A program made the translations under genes and the position numbers. A stretch of 64,000 bases of DNA. Source: Cryobacterium sp. Y50. Its GTDB lineage: Bacteria > Actinomycetota > Actinomycetes > Actinomycetales > Microbacteriaceae. The notes under the pieces are model-generated. The model was not told where the DNA came from and did no database searches. It worked only from the letters and a program-made list of their open reading frames with translations. Positions 43,852 through 53,781 of this stretch are shown piece by piece (the stretch's first letter is position 1; the number at the start of each line of letters is the position of its first letter). The stretch is from assembly GCF_002929805.1 (NCBI RefSeq), contig NZ_PJJM01000104.1:62001-126000 (forward strand), in the 5' to 3' direction.

Positions 43852-45018
43852 TCAGTACGCCCGGCGCGTCACGCGGTCGGTCAGATCGAGCAGGGTCTGC
43901 CGGGTGGCTCCGGCGATCGGTGCGGTTTCCAGCGCGGTCAGCGCTTCGGCGACCTTGGCGGTAATCAAAGCTTCGACCCGTTCGACCGCGCCACTGGCCG
44001 TGATGAGCTCCTGAAGGGCGCGAATCTGGCCCTGATCGAGCGTGGGGTCGCCGAGCTGCGCGTCTAGTATCACTCTGTCCCGGTCGTCCAGCCGCTCCCG
44101 AGCCAGCGCAATCAGCACGGTGCGCTTGCCCTCGGTCAGGTCGTCCCCGCTCGGTTTTCCGGTGACCGCGGCATCACCGAACACCCCGAGCAGGTCGTCG
44201 CGCAACTGATAGGCCATGCCGAGCGGCAGGCCGAAAGCCCGCAATGAACTGAGCTGGTCAGCCGACGCTCCGGCCAGCGCGGCCCCGATCACGAGCGGAG
44301 CCTGCACACTGTACTTGGCCGATTTGTAGACGATCACTCGCAGCGCACGGTCGAGCAGTTGCGATTCGGGGTGTGCCAGCCAGGCCCGTTCCTCGAGAAT
44401 GTCGAGGTATTGCCCGGCCGTGACCTCGGTGCGCATGTGGTTGAACTCGAGCCGAGCGCGTCGGGCTGAAGGTCGGTCGGCGACCGCATCGAGTCCTTCG
44501 TCGAGAAGCTCGTCACTCCAGCCGAGCAGCAGGTCGCCGAGCAGCATCGCCGACGCCCGTCCGAACGTGACAGGACCGCCGGACCAGCCCTCATTCTCGT
44601 GCAAACTTTCGAACAACTTGTGGGCACTCGGTGCCCCGCGTCGGGTGTCCGAGTTGTCGATGATGTCGTCGTGCACGAGCGCGGCGGCATGAAAAATTTC
44701 AAGGGCGCTGGCCGCTGAGACGACCGCCTCCAACCGTGCTGGGGCAGTGGATGCCGCGCCTCGCCCACAGCCTACGTCCGCCGGTGTTTTCGCCTCTAAC
44801 TGGGCCGCATGTGGGCCAGTGTCTGCCGCTAGGACGCTCTGCGCGCCCCAGTAACAGAACTGGGCTCGAAACCGTTTTCCACCGCTGAGAAACTGCCGTG
44901 AGAAGTCCATCAGAGGCGTCAGATCCGAGCCGATCAGGGTCACAATTGAATCGCGGGACATGAGAAACTCGTCGATGCGAGATTGAACCAAGTCGACCAG
45001 GCGTTTGCTTTCAGGCAC
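43852..45018 (-). CDS. Trans-polyprenyl diphosphate synthase (IdsA-like)
   Basis: A 388-residue enzyme with SGGKRFRAQ, first Asp-rich motif DDIID in ALVHDDIIDNSDTRRG (about 116-131), and second motif YQLRDDLLGVFGD. It builds isoprenoid chains such as GGPP or longer products. It is a second synthase in addition to crtE and sits in the position of idsA2 in the mycobacterial PknL locus. It may feed menaquinone or polyprenyl lipids rather than carotenoids. It is divergent from the DUF3040 gene. Confidence 0.92.
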   Translation of the reverse strand: MPESKRLVDLVQSRIDEFLMSRDSIVTLIGSDLTPLMDFSRQFLSGGKRFRAQFCYWGAQSVLAADTGPHAAQLEAKTPADVGCGRGAASTAPARLEAVVSAASALEIFHAAALVHDDIIDNSDTRRGAPSAHKLFESLHENEGWSGGPVTFGRASAMLLGDLLLGWSDELLDEGLDAVADRPSARRARLEFNHMRTEVTAGQYLDILEERAWLAHPESQLLDRALRVIVYKSAKYSVQAPLVIGAALAGASADQLSSLRAFGLPLGMAYQLRDDLLGVFGDAAVTGKPSGDDLTEGKRTVLIALARERLDDRDRVILDAQLGDPTLDQGQIRALQELITASGAVERVEALITAKVAEALTALETAPIAGATRQTLLDLTDRVTRRAY

Positions 45019-45071
45019 CCGTATAGCCTAGCCGCCATGGCGGGGTTAGAATTGAGGAGTTCGACCTTACC

Positions 45072-45113
45072 CAGTTCGAATTTTGCAGTTCGAATTGTGC
45101 AGTTCAAATTTTA
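45072..45113. repeat. 14-bp tandem repeat (x3) in a divergent promoter region
   Basis: CAGTTCGAATTTTG (45072-45085), CAGTTCGAATTGTG (45086-45099) and CAGTTCAAATTTTA (45100-45113) are directly adjacent. The first two contain the palindrome TTCGAA. They lie 38 nt before the DUF3040 start and 54 nt before the polyprenyl synthase start. Confidence 0.9.
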
Positions 45114-45150
45114 AACCACCCGCTCGATCCCGCAACTGGAAGGGAATGAG

Positions 45151-45528
45151 ATGCCGCTTTCGGAACAGGAGCAGCGACTCCTTGAAGAGATGGAGCGCAG
45201 CCTCTATCACAACGATGCCGACTTTGTCGCCAGCGTCGGAGTGTCGCGACTTCGCCCAAACTATCGTTCCATCGCCGTCGGTGTGCTGCTCGCCGTCGCG
45301 GGCATTGTCGCCCTCATCGCGGGTGTTGCACTGGCGTGGCTCTGGCTCGGCATTCTCGGCTTCATTGTGATGTTCGGTGGCGTTCTCATCGCCGTCTCGC
45401 CCGGCAAGGCCATCCGTGGTCTTCCCGGGCCGTCTGCACCCGGGCGCCGACCGGAGCAGGCTAAGTCAGACCAGGGGCTGATGGATCGTCTGAACGACCG
45501 TTGGGACCGCCGTCAGGATGGCCAGTAA
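45151..45528 (+). CDS. DUF3040 small membrane protein
   Basis: A 125-residue protein of the actinobacterial DUF3040 family: N-terminal MPLSEQEQRLLEEMERSLYH, two membrane helices (about 45-65 and 68-88), and a Pro/Arg-rich cytoplasmic tail. It is commonly found just upstream of mraZ in this phylum. Function is unknown; the location suggests involvement in envelope or division, without direct evidence. An AAGGGAATGAG site precedes the ATG. A 16-bp tandem repeat runs over its stop codon. Confidence 0.9.
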   Translation: MPLSEQEQRLLEEMERSLYHNDADFVASVGVSRLRPNYRSIAVGVLLAVAGIVALIAGVALAWLWLGILGFIVMFGGVLIAVSPGKAIRGLPGPSAPGRRPEQAKSDQGLMDRLNDRWDRRQDGQ

Positions 45529-45569
45529 CACGAACGCCCAGTAACACGAAGAGCCAGTAACACGAAGAG
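45522..45569. repeat. 16-bp tandem repeat (x3) over the DUF3040 stop codon
   Basis: CCAGTAACACGAACGC (45522-45537) is followed by two identical CCAGTAACACGAAGAG units (45538-45553, 45554-45569). The TAA stop is in the first unit, so each later unit carries another TAA. Confidence 0.9.
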
Positions 45570-45624
45570 CCAGCAAGCGCAGCGTCCCTCCACAGGGCTC
45601 CCAAACTAAAGAAATTGCAGCCCC

Positions 45625-45656
45625 AAAGGGCCGATCACCCGATCGGCCCTTTTTTT
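45625..45656 (+). terminator. Strong rho-independent terminator before mraZ
   Basis: AAAGGGCCGATC (45625-45636), loop ACCC, GATCGGCCCTTT (45641-45652), with a run of seven T ending at 45656. This isolates the DUF3040 transcript from the division cluster. The 45529-45845 gap therefore holds repeats, this terminator, an AT-rich promoter stretch (45700-45784) and the MraZ boxes. Confidence 0.95.
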
Positions 45657-45784
45657 GTGCCCAAAAATCGCCAAGAGGCATCCGTTTTGAACGAATAAGC
45701 TCTCTTTTCCTCCACCATGAGTTGCCAATGAATTCATGGCATTTTGTCGAAAAAATTCTGAAACAGGTCAAAATTCTTCGATAA

Positions 45785-45810
45785 GTGGTTGAAGGTGGAG
45801 TAAAGTGGAG
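45785..45810 (+). promoter_or_regulatory. MraZ-binding direct repeats
   Basis: GTGGTT (45785), GTGGAG (45795) and GTGGAG (45805) are spaced exactly 10 bp. MraZ binds direct GTGG[AT]G-type repeats upstream of its own gene and represses the division operon, so these are the expected autoregulatory boxes. The first copy deviates at the last two bases. Confidence 0.85.
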
Positions 45811-45845
45811 GTAGACCTGAATCTGGCCGGAAGAAAGGGGTCCGC

Positions 45846-46277
45846 GTGTTCCTTGGCACGTACGCTCCCCGGCTCGACGAGAAGGGTCGAATAATTCTTC
45901 CCGCGAAATTTCGGGAGGAACTTTCTACCGGCGTGGTGATGACGCGGGGGCAGGAACACTGCATCTACGTGTTCAGCACCCGCGAATTCGAAACGCTCCA
46001 CGACAAGATCCGCCAGGCGCCGGTCACGAGCAAACAAGCTCGTGACTACCTCCGGGTATTCCTGTCCGGAGCGAGTTCTGAAACGCCGGACAAACAAAAC
46101 CGCGTCACCATCCCCGGCAATCTCCGCAGCTATGCGGGGCTTGACCGGGAACTGACCGTCATCGGTGCTGGCAGCCGAGTCGAGATTTGGGACAGCGAAG
46201 CGTGGGCCACGTACCTCGCCGAGCAGGAAACCTCGTACGCCAACACGACGGAGGAGGTGATTCCGGGACTCTTCTAG
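45846..46277 (+). CDS. mraZ: MraZ transcriptional regulator
   Basis: A 143-residue AbrB-fold DNA-binding protein with two repeated halves: [20 protein letters not shown] (about 4-23) and [20 protein letters not shown] (about 78-97). It binds GTGG-type repeats upstream and regulates the dcw cluster. The start is GTG, about 35 bases after the last box, with GAAAGGGG as the ribosome-binding site. First gene of the division/wall cluster. Confidence 0.96.
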   Translation: MFLGTYAPRLDEKGRIILPAKFREELSTGVVMTRGQEHCIYVFSTREFETLHDKIRQAPVTSKQARDYLRVFLSGASSETPDKQNRVTIPGNLRSYAGLDRELTVIGAGSRVEIWDSEAWATYLAEQETSYANTTEEVIPGLF

Positions 46278-46376
46278 CCCTTGGCGCCTGACTCCTCGCC
46301 GTTTTAGCCCTGACACACTTCCCCGGTGCCAGGACGAAATGGAGGGGAATCTGGCCTCACGGACTTTCCCGGCATT

Positions 46377-47333
46377 ATGGCCAGCAACGAAATTCACACC
46401 CCGGTACTGCTCGAACGCTGTGTCGAGCTACTCGCCCCCGCGCTTGAACAACCCGGAGCAGTGCTCGTTGACGCGACGCTGGGAATGGGCGGTCACGCCG
46501 AAGCGATCCTGTCCCGCTTTCCGGGGCTCACGCTCGTCGGCCTAGACCGCGACACCGAGGCCCTCGCCATCGCCGAGGAACGCCTCAAGGGATTCGGCGA
46601 TCGGGTACACCTCGTGCACACCGTCTATGACGGCATCGGCGAAGCCCTCGACGGCCTCGGCATCACCGAGGTCGCCGGCGTCTTGTTCGACCTTGGTGTG
46701 TCCAGCCTGCAGATCGACCGGGTCGAACGCGGCTTTTCCTACTCAAAGGATGCCCCGCTCGACATGCGCATGGATGGCACCGCCGGCCTGACCGCTGAGA
46801 GCATCCTCGCCGATTACAGCGAACGCGATCTCAAGCGTATCTTTCAGGACTACGGCGAAGAGAAACTGTCCGCTCGCTACGCCAAGGCCATCGTCGAAGC
46901 TCGCCAAACGACTCCCTTCGTGCGGTCGGCACAGCTCGTCGACGTGATCACGAAGGCGACTCCGGTCGCCGTTCAGCGGCAGGGCCACCCGGCCAAACGG
47001 GTCTTCCAGGCGCTCCGCATCGAGGTCAACCAGGAGCTCGCCGTGCTCGAGCGGGCCATTCCCGCCGCGCTTGAGCGCGTGCAGGTCGGTGGGCGCATCG
47101 TCGTCATGGCGTACCAGTCGCTCGAAGACCGTATCGTCAAACAGGCCCTCGCCGCGGCATCCGGTTCAACTGCCCCCGCCGGCCTGCCGGTGGAACTCCC
47201 CGAACACAAACCGCTCTTCACCCTGCTGCTGCGCGGAGCCGAACTGGCATCCGACGAGGAGAAGGCCATCAACCCCCGCGCGACGCCGGTTCGGCTGCGC
47301 GCTGCTGAACGACTGAGAAGGGCCGCCGCATGA
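46377..47333 (+). CDS. rsmH: 16S rRNA (cytosine1402-N4)-methyltransferase
   Basis: A 318-residue SAM-dependent methyltransferase that modifies C1402 in the ribosomal P site. Family segments are [31 protein letters not shown] (SAM site), [11 protein letters not shown] and [21 protein letters not shown] 46377 matches the family start but lacks a clear ribosome-binding site; GTG 46326 would add 17 residues. The stop overlaps ftsL by 4 nt. Confidence 0.95.
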   Translation: MASNEIHTPVLLERCVELLAPALEQPGAVLVDATLGMGGHAEAILSRFPGLTLVGLDRDTEALAIAEERLKGFGDRVHLVHTVYDGIGEALDGLGITEVAGVLFDLGVSSLQIDRVERGFSYSKDAPLDMRMDGTAGLTAESILADYSERDLKRIFQDYGEEKLSARYAKAIVEARQTTPFVRSAQLVDVITKATPVAVQRQGHPAKRVFQALRIEVNQELAVLERAIPAALERVQVGGRIVVMAYQSLEDRIVKQALAAASGSTAPAGLPVELPEHKPLFTLLLRGAELASDEEKAINPRATPVRLRAAERLRRAAA

Positions 47334-47887
47334 GCGACAACCTGGCACGCGTATCGTTTGCGGTCGAACGCGAAGAGTTCGAGGCACCGGGGCGTCGCCC
47401 CTTTCGTATCGTCTCGTCGAGCCCGAGCCGCCGTACCCGCCCGCGCATCTTCTATGCCCTCACCGCTGTGGCCGGAATGGCCGCAATCATCGTCGCCCAG
47501 CTTCTCCTGAGCGTGGGCATCTCCCAGGGCGCCTACGAGATCTCCAGTCTGCAGTCGAGCCAGTCCGAACTCGGCCGCACGGCGGCGGGCGTGAGCGAAG
47601 ACCTCGCGCGGGTCTCGTCGCCGCAAAGCCTCGCCGCCAACGCAGAGGGACTAGGCATGGTCAGCAACTCCAACCCCGTTTACCTGCGCCTGTCCGACGG
47701 CGCTGTTTTGGGCGCTCCGGCATCGGCGTCGGGTTCGCAGGCCGGGGCGGCCAGCCTCGTTCCGAACGCCCTGCTGACCGGCAGCACACTGCTGTCGCAA
47801 CTGCCCGACCACGCGGCGGCGGGCACCGTCGCGATCACGAGTGCTCCGGTAGTTCCTGCAGGACTCGCGGCGCCCACTACCCGATAG
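47330..47887 (+). CDS. ftsL: FtsL-like septal protein
   Basis: A 185-residue bitopic protein: basic cytoplasmic N-terminus, one membrane helix (about 40-65), then a short coiled-coil-like stretch ([20 protein letters not shown], about 70-90) and a Ser/Ala-rich tail. FtsL-type proteins form the FtsQLB complex that activates septal synthesis. The sequence is poorly conserved, so position between rsmH and ftsI, size and topology are the main evidence. Confidence 0.82.
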   Translation: MSDNLARVSFAVEREEFEAPGRRPFRIVSSSPSRRTRPRIFYALTAVAGMAAIIVAQLLLSVGISQGAYEISSLQSSQSELGRTAAGVSEDLARVSSPQSLAANAEGLGMVSNSNPVYLRLSDGAVLGAPASASGSQAGAASLVPNALLTGSTLLSQLPDHAAAGTVAITSAPVVPAGLAAPTTR

Positions 47888-47914
47888 TTTCTCCGTGTCG
47901 ACCATGATGGGCAG

Positions 47915-49723
47915 ATGAGCGTGCGCAGCAGCAGTGCCCGAACCAACCCGACCAACACCCGGTCCAGTCGTCGACGCACCTTTTTCACCATCGTCGTGCT
48001 GTTCGTCATCATCGCTGTCTTCGTGGTGCGACTGGTCGACATTCAGGTGGTGCAGGCCGATTCGCTCACCAAGGACTCCGTGGGAAACCGTTCGGTCGGC
48101 CAGGTGATCTACGGCTCGCGCGGCGAGATTGTCGACGGGAACGGTGTGGTGCTTGCCGGAACGGTCATGCGCTACAACATCACCATGTCGCCGGTCAACG
48201 CCACCCCTTTCAAGCGCACGGTCGACGGAAAAAAAGTCGAATTGTCGGTGGCCGATGCGGCCGCCGAAATCGGTGCTGCCACCGGTCAAACCGGTGACGC
48301 CATTCTGCTGACCATTTCCACCGCCCTCGAGGCCAACTCCAAGGCCAATTTCGCCTACATCGCCCAGAAGGTCGACGTCGACGTGCTGCGCGCCGTGCAA
48401 GAGCTGCACATTCCGTGGACGTACTCCGAGAACAGCCCGAGCCGGGTGTACCCGAACGGAGCAGTCGCCGGCAATCTACTCGGATTTCTGTCGGGGGAGG
48501 GTGTGCCACAGGCCGGACTCGAATCCGGGCAGGATGCCTGCCTGGCCTCGACCGATGGCTCGGAAACCTACGAGAAGGGCGCCGACGGCGTGCGCATCCC
48601 TGGCAGCAGCGTCACGGGCACCGAGGCCGTTGATGGTGGCGACGTCGTCACCACCATCGATTCCGATCTGCAGTGGTTCGTGCAGCAGACCCTCGCCGCT
48701 CGGGCACAGGAGACCGGGGCCGCCTGGGCCAACGCGGTCGTGCAGGACGCCAAGACCGGTAAGCTGCTCGCCGTCGCCGACTACCCCTCGGTCGACCCGA
48801 ACAATGTCGGCGGTACCGAAAACCCCGACGATCGCGGTTCCAGGGCATTCACCCAGTCCTTCGAACCGGGGTCGACCTTCAAAGCGCTCACCGCGGCATC
48901 CGTTCTCGATGCCGGCGTTGCCACACTCGACACCGGCGTCGTCGCGCCATACCGCTACCTGCCGTCCAACGGTGCCAACATCAATGACAGCCACTCGCAC
49001 CCGGACCAGAACATGACCCTCACCGGCGTGCTGATCGACTCGAGCAACACCGGCATGTCCAAGTTCGGCGAGATGCTCACCGATCAGCAGCGCTACGACT
49101 ATATGAAGGCCTTCGGATTGGGCACCGCTACCGAGACCGGATTCCCGCGCGAAGACGGCGGCATTCTGCACCCCGCCGACGAATGGGACAACCAGACCAG
49201 CTACGCGACCATGTTCGGCCAAGGCCTGACCACGACTGCCCTGCAGATCGCCAGCATCTACCAGACCATCGCTAACGACGGCGTGCGTATGCCGGTGCAG
49301 CTGGTGGAGGGCTGCCGTCAGGCCGACGGCACACTGACCGACGTGCCCGATACTACGGGTACCCGGGTGCTCTCCGAAAGCGCGGCGAACGACACGAGTG
49401 ACGTGCTCGAGATGGTGTACCAGAAGAGCTGGGTGAACGCTAAGTGGAACATTCCGGGCTATCGCGTCGCAGCCAAGACCGGCACCGCCCAGATGCCCGA
49501 CGGGCACGGTGGATATTCCAACGGATACCTCGTTTCGGTTTCCGGGTTCGCTCCGGCCGACGATCCGCAGTATGTCGTCTCGGTCAGCATCGCTGATCCT
49601 GTTAAACTGAACACATCTGCCGCACCGGCTCCGGTCTTCCAGGAGATCATGAGCCAAGTTTTAAAAAAGTACCGGGCGGTTCCCTCCGGCGCGAGTGCGC
49701 CCGACCTCCCGTCCACCTGGTAA
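47915..49723 (+). CDS. ftsI: FtsI septal transpeptidase (PBP3)
   Basis: A 602-residue class B penicillin-binding protein that cross-links septal peptidoglycan with FtsW. There is one N-terminal membrane helix (about 25-45), a pedestal domain, and a transpeptidase domain with the catalytic STFK (Ser320), SSN (in IDSSNTG) and KTGTAQ. The start is ATG 27 nt after ftsL. The transpeptidase motifs are all intact. Confidence 0.97.
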   Translation: MSVRSSSARTNPTNTRSSRRRTFFTIVVLFVIIAVFVVRLVDIQVVQADSLTKDSVGNRSVGQVIYGSRGEIVDGNGVVLAGTVMRYNITMSPVNATPFKRTVDGKKVELSVADAAAEIGAATGQTGDAILLTISTALEANSKANFAYIAQKVDVDVLRAVQELHIPWTYSENSPSRVYPNGAVAGNLLGFLSGEGVPQAGLESGQDACLASTDGSETYEKGADGVRIPGSSVTGTEAVDGGDVVTTIDSDLQWFVQQTLAARAQETGAAWANAVVQDAKTGKLLAVADYPSVDPNNVGGTENPDDRGSRAFTQSFEPGSTFKALTAASVLDAGVATLDTGVVAPYRYLPSNGANINDSHSHPDQNMTLTGVLIDSSNTGMSKFGEMLTDQQRYDYMKAFGLGTATETGFPREDGGILHPADEWDNQTSYATMFGQGLTTTALQIASIYQTIANDGVRMPVQLVEGCRQADGTLTDVPDTTGTRVLSESAANDTSDVLEMVYQKSWVNAKWNIPGYRVAAKTGTAQMPDGHGGYSNGYLVSVSGFAPADDPQYVVSVSIADPVKLNTSAAPAPVFQEIMSQVLKKYRAVPSGASAPDLPSTW

Positions 49724-49738
49724 GAAAGCGAGCCCAGC

Positions 49739-51283
49739 GTGTCTGAATTGGCGCCGTCGGCTCTCCGTCCCGAGCATCCCGTTCCGCGGTCGCTGTCGGG
49801 ATTGGTTGCCGAATTTGATCTAGAACTACGTGGAGACATCGACGGTCTCGAAGTCACCGGGGTGAGCCTGAGCTCCCGCACTGTGCAGCCCGGCGACCTC
49901 TACGTCGGTGTTCCCGGCGCACACCTGCACGGAGCCACCTTCGCAGCAGCCGCAGCAGAGTCCGGCGCCGTGGCCATCCTGACCGACCAGGCGGGGGCGC
50001 TCCTGGCCGCTGACAGCGGGCTGCCCGTGCTCATCACCCCTGATGCCCGCGCCGCACTCGGTGCTGTCTCCGGGTGGATCTACCGCACCGCCGACAACCC
50101 AGCGACCCTGTTCGCGGTGACCGGAACGAACGGCAAGACCAGCGTGGTCTACCTGCTCTTCGGTATCCTGAGCCAGCTGGGCATCGTCTCCGGGCTGACC
50201 TCAACGGCTGAGCGCCGCATCGGCGATCTCGCCGTGACCAGTGCGCTGACCACCCCGGAGGCGAGCGAACTGCACGCCCTGCTCGCCCGCATGAATGAGG
50301 CCGAGGTGCGCGCGGTCGGCATTGAAGTGTCGGCCCAGGCGCTCAGCCGCTATCGGGTCGACGGGCTGGTCTTCGACGTCGCTGCGTTCACGAACCTCAG
50401 CCACGACCACCTCGACGATTACGCGGCGATGGACGACTACTTTCAGGCCAAGCTCGAGCTGTTCCAGCCCGATCGCTCGCACCGCGGCGTTGTCACCGTC
50501 GACACCGACTGGGGCCGGCGCATCGCCGACGAATGCCGCATACCGGTCACGACCATCACCAACCACACGGATATTGACGCCGACTGGCACATGACCGTGG
50601 TCGGTGAAACCGCCAACCACACCGATTTTGTGCTCGACGGTCCGGACGACCGGCGCCTGCGCACCCGGGTACCCTTGCTCGGCTGGTACATGGCGGCGAA
50701 TGCAGCCCTCGCTATCGTGATGCTGGTCGAATCCGGCTTCGACCTCGAGGCCATCCAACACACCCTCGACCGTGACGGCGGCATCGTCGCCTATATTCCC
50801 GGCCGGGCCGAGTGCATCTCCGGCGACCGGGGCCCGCTCGTCTACATCGACTACGGGCACAGTCCAGACGCCTTCCTCAATAGCCTCGCGGCCCTGCGCA
50901 AATTCACCCCCGGCAAGCTGATCATGCTGTTCGGCGCTGACGGCGACCGTGACACCACGAAACGCGCCGATATGGGCGCGATCGCGGCCCGCGGCAGCGA
51001 TATCGTGGTCGTGACCGACTTTCACCCGCGCTACGAAGACGCCGCGAGCATCCGTGCTGTCTTACTCGAAGCAGCGCGCGCGGCCGTTCCCGACGGCGAG
51101 TTCTACGAGGTGGCCAACCCTCGTGCGGCATTCCGCACGGCGTTGTCACTGGCACACGAAGGAGACACCATTTTGTATGCCGGCCCAGGCCATGAGGACT
51201 ACCACGAGGTACAGGGCAGGAAACTGCCCTACTCGGCCCGCGAGGATGCCCGAGAAGCGCTGCGCTCGGCTGGGTGGCTATAA
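49739..51283 (+). CDS. murE: MurE muropeptide ligase (third stem residue)
   Basis: A 514-residue Mur ligase that adds the third amino acid to UDP-MurNAc-L-Ala-D-Glu-type precursors. The ATP site is VTGTNGKTSVVYL, with ALTTPEASELH and HSPDAFLNSLAAL as family blocks. The substrate-selecting motif, DNPR in DAP-adding enzymes, reads DFHPR here (VVVTDFHPRYED). This fits a group with a non-DAP residue such as ornithine, diaminobutyrate or lysine. The start is GTG, 15 nt after ftsI. Confidence 0.95.
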   Translation: MSELAPSALRPEHPVPRSLSGLVAEFDLELRGDIDGLEVTGVSLSSRTVQPGDLYVGVPGAHLHGATFAAAAAESGAVAILTDQAGALLAADSGLPVLITPDARAALGAVSGWIYRTADNPATLFAVTGTNGKTSVVYLLFGILSQLGIVSGLTSTAERRIGDLAVTSALTTPEASELHALLARMNEAEVRAVGIEVSAQALSRYRVDGLVFDVAAFTNLSHDHLDDYAAMDDYFQAKLELFQPDRSHRGVVTVDTDWGRRIADECRIPVTTITNHTDIDADWHMTVVGETANHTDFVLDGPDDRRLRTRVPLLGWYMAANAALAIVMLVESGFDLEAIQHTLDRDGGIVAYIPGRAECISGDRGPLVYIDYGHSPDAFLNSLAALRKFTPGKLIMLFGADGDRDTTKRADMGAIAARGSDIVVVTDFHPRYEDAASIRAVLLEAARAAVPDGEFYEVANPRAAFRTALSLAHEGDTILYAGPGHEDYHEVQGRKLPYSAREDAREALRSAGWL

Positions 51284-52693
51284 ATGATCGCCCTCTCCCT
51301 GGCCGAGATCAGCGAGGCCGTTGACGGTACGCTGCACCTGGCCGGTCCGGCCGCCGACGCTGACCAGGTCAGCGGATCGGTTCAGACCGACTCCCGCCTG
51401 ATCGAACGAGGCTCGATTTTCGTCGCCAAGCCCGGCGCAGTGACCGACGGTCACCTGTTCGCGCCACTCGCCGCCGAGCGCGGCGCCGCCGTGCTGATCG
51501 TCGAGCGACTGCTCGATCTGCCGGTCACCCAGATCGTCGTCGCCGACGCCGTGGCCGCGCTCGGCGCCCTTGCCGCGGTCGTGGTCGCCCGGGTGCGCGC
51601 CGCCGGAACGCTCAAGGTTGTAGCAGTCACCGGCTCCAACGGCAAGACCACCACCAAGAACCTGCTGCGCAGCATGCTCGAACGGGTCGGCCCGACCGTC
51701 GCCCCGCGCGGATCCTTCAATAACCAGGTCGGCGCGCCGATGACCATGCTTGAGGTCACCGCCGAGACGCGTTTTCTCGTGATCGAGATGGGCGCCAGCA
51801 GCGAGGGCGCCATCGCACACCTGGTGCGCCTGGCCCGGCCCGACGTAGGAATTGTGCTCAGTGTCGGCCTCGCTCACGCCGGCGAGTTCGGTGACCTCGA
51901 TGCCACAGTGCGTGCCAAATCCGAGATGGTCACCGACCTGCTTGCAACGGATGTCGCGGTGCTCAATGCAGACGATCCGCGCGTCGCGCAGATGGCCGCG
52001 CTCACCCCGGCCCGCATCGTGTACTTCGGCGAATATGGTCAGGTCGACGTGCGCGCGAGTGACCTGCACTCCGGCCGCACCGGAACGACCTTTACGCTGT
52101 ACCTCGCCAACGGGCAAAGCGCCCAGGTCGTGTTTCGGGTGCTCGGTGAGCACCACGTTATGAATGCCCTCGCCGCCGCCGCCGCCGCTGAGGTGCTCGG
52201 AGTCACGCTGGTCGACATCGTCGCCGCGCTCGAGGCCACGACCAGGGCTGAACGCTGGCGCATGGAGGTACTCGGCGGCAAGGACGACGTCACCGTCATC
52301 AACGACGCCTACAACGCGAGCCCCGACTCAATGAGTGCCGCGCTCAAGACCCTCGCCCAGATTGGCACCCCCGGAAAGCGCACCATCGCCGTGCTTGGCG
52401 AAATGGCCGAACTGGGGGAACTAGCCGGTGAGGAGCACGATCGCATCGGTCTGCTCGCCGTGCGTCTCAATATTTCGCAGTTGATCGTGGTCGGGCTCGC
52501 CGCCCGCCGCATGCACATCAGCACAATCAACGAGGGGTCCTGGGACGGTGAGTCGGCGTATGTCGACACGCCGGAGGAGGCCTTCGACCTGGTGCGTAGC
52601 TCAGTGAATCCGGGCGATACCGTGCTCGTCAAGTCATCCAACTCTGCGGGTCTGCGGTTCCTCGGCGATCGGCTGGGAGACTTGTTCTCGTGA
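51284..52693 (+). CDS. murF: MurF muropeptide ligase (D-Ala-D-Ala adding)
   Basis: A 469-residue Mur ligase that adds D-Ala-D-Ala to the UDP-MurNAc tripeptide, finishing the cytoplasmic precursor. ATP site [15 protein letters not shown]; further blocks [15 protein letters not shown] and [16 protein letters not shown] are MurF-specific. It starts directly after the murE stop and overlaps mraY by 4 nt. Confidence 0.97.
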   Translation: MIALSLAEISEAVDGTLHLAGPAADADQVSGSVQTDSRLIERGSIFVAKPGAVTDGHLFAPLAAERGAAVLIVERLLDLPVTQIVVADAVAALGALAAVVVARVRAAGTLKVVAVTGSNGKTTTKNLLRSMLERVGPTVAPRGSFNNQVGAPMTMLEVTAETRFLVIEMGASSEGAIAHLVRLARPDVGIVLSVGLAHAGEFGDLDATVRAKSEMVTDLLATDVAVLNADDPRVAQMAALTPARIVYFGEYGQVDVRASDLHSGRTGTTFTLYLANGQSAQVVFRVLGEHHVMNALAAAAAAEVLGVTLVDIVAALEATTRAERWRMEVLGGKDDVTVINDAYNASPDSMSAALKTLAQIGTPGKRTIAVLGEMAELGELAGEEHDRIGLLAVRLNISQLIVVGLAARRMHISTINEGSWDGESAYVDTPEEAFDLVRSSVNPGDTVLVKSSNSAGLRFLGDRLGDLFS

Positions 52694-53781
52694 GAGTCTT
52701 GCTATTGTCCGGCGCGTTTTCGCTCGCCTTCACCCTGTTTCTGACGCCGCTGTTCATTCGGCTGTTCAAGAAGTTCGGCTGGGGCCAGTTCATTCGCGAC
52801 GATGGGCCAAAGAGCCATCATGCCAAGCGCGGCACCGCCACCATGGGTGGCATCATCATTATTCTTGGCGTGCTGATCAGCTATTTCACCGCCATGCTGA
52901 TCGAGCAACGACCGTTTACCCCTTCGCCCCTGCTCGTGCTGTTCATGATGGTCGGCCTCGGACTGGTCGGGTTTCTCGACGACTTTTTAAAGACCCGCCA
53001 TCAGCGCAGCCTCGGCCTCGGCGGTTGGTCCAAGGTGCTGGGGCAGGTCATCGTCGCCGGCGCGTTCGGAGTGCTGTCGCTGCAATTCGTCGACCGTAAT
53101 GGTCAGACTCCCGCCTCGACCAGTGTGTCGTTCATTCGGGACCTGCCACTGGACTTCATGAAGCTCGGCACCTTCCTCGGCATCGCCGTGTTCCTGCTCT
53201 GGATCTGCCTAATCGTGGCCGCGACCTCAAACGGGGTGAACGTCGCTGACGGCCTCGATGGACTCGCCACCGGGGCATCCATTTTCGCCATTGGATCCTT
53301 CGTCGTGATCGGGTTCTGGCAGTCCAACCAGAGCTGCTTTGGGGGATCGGATGCCGCCGACCAGTACAAGTGCTACCTCGGACCCGACTCGTTCGACCTT
53401 GCCATCGTCGCGGCGACCATCGTCGGCGGCCTGATCGGATTTCTCTGGTGGAATACCTCCCCGGCCAAGATCTTTCTCGGCGACACCGGTTCGCTGGCCC
53501 TCGGTGGGGCGCTGGCTGCCCTCGCCATTCTCAGCCGCACCGAGCTGCTGCTCGTGCTCATCGGTGGGCTGTTCGTGATGGAAGCCGGGTCGGTCATCGT
53601 GCAACGCGCCTACTTCAAGATCACCCACGGTAAACGCATCTTTTTGATGAGCCCGGTCCATCACCATTTTGAACTCAAGGGCTGGGCCGAAGTCACCGTC
53701 GTTGTGCGGTTCTGGATCATCGGCGGCCTGCTCGTCGCCGCCGGTGTCGGCTCGTTCTACCTCGAATGGCTGTCTCAATAG
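52690..53781 (+). CDS. mraY: MraY phospho-MurNAc-pentapeptide transferase
   Basis: A 363-residue polytopic membrane enzyme that transfers phospho-MurNAc-pentapeptide to undecaprenyl phosphate, giving lipid I. Conserved segments: [35 protein letters not shown] (Asp pair), [27 protein letters not shown], and [12 protein letters not shown]. About ten membrane helices. GTG start overlapping murF by 4 nt. Confidence 0.97.
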   Translation: MRVLLLSGAFSLAFTLFLTPLFIRLFKKFGWGQFIRDDGPKSHHAKRGTATMGGIIIILGVLISYFTAMLIEQRPFTPSPLLVLFMMVGLGLVGFLDDFLKTRHQRSLGLGGWSKVLGQVIVAGAFGVLSLQFVDRNGQTPASTSVSFIRDLPLDFMKLGTFLGIAVFLLWICLIVAATSNGVNVADGLDGLATGASIFAIGSFVVIGFWQSNQSCFGGSDAADQYKCYLGPDSFDLAIVAATIVGGLIGFLWWNTSPAKIFLGDTGSLALGGALAALAILSRTELLLVLIGGLFVMEAGSVIVQRAYFKITHGKRIFLMSPVHHHFELKGWAEVTVVVRFWIIGGLLVAAGVGSFYLEWLSQ

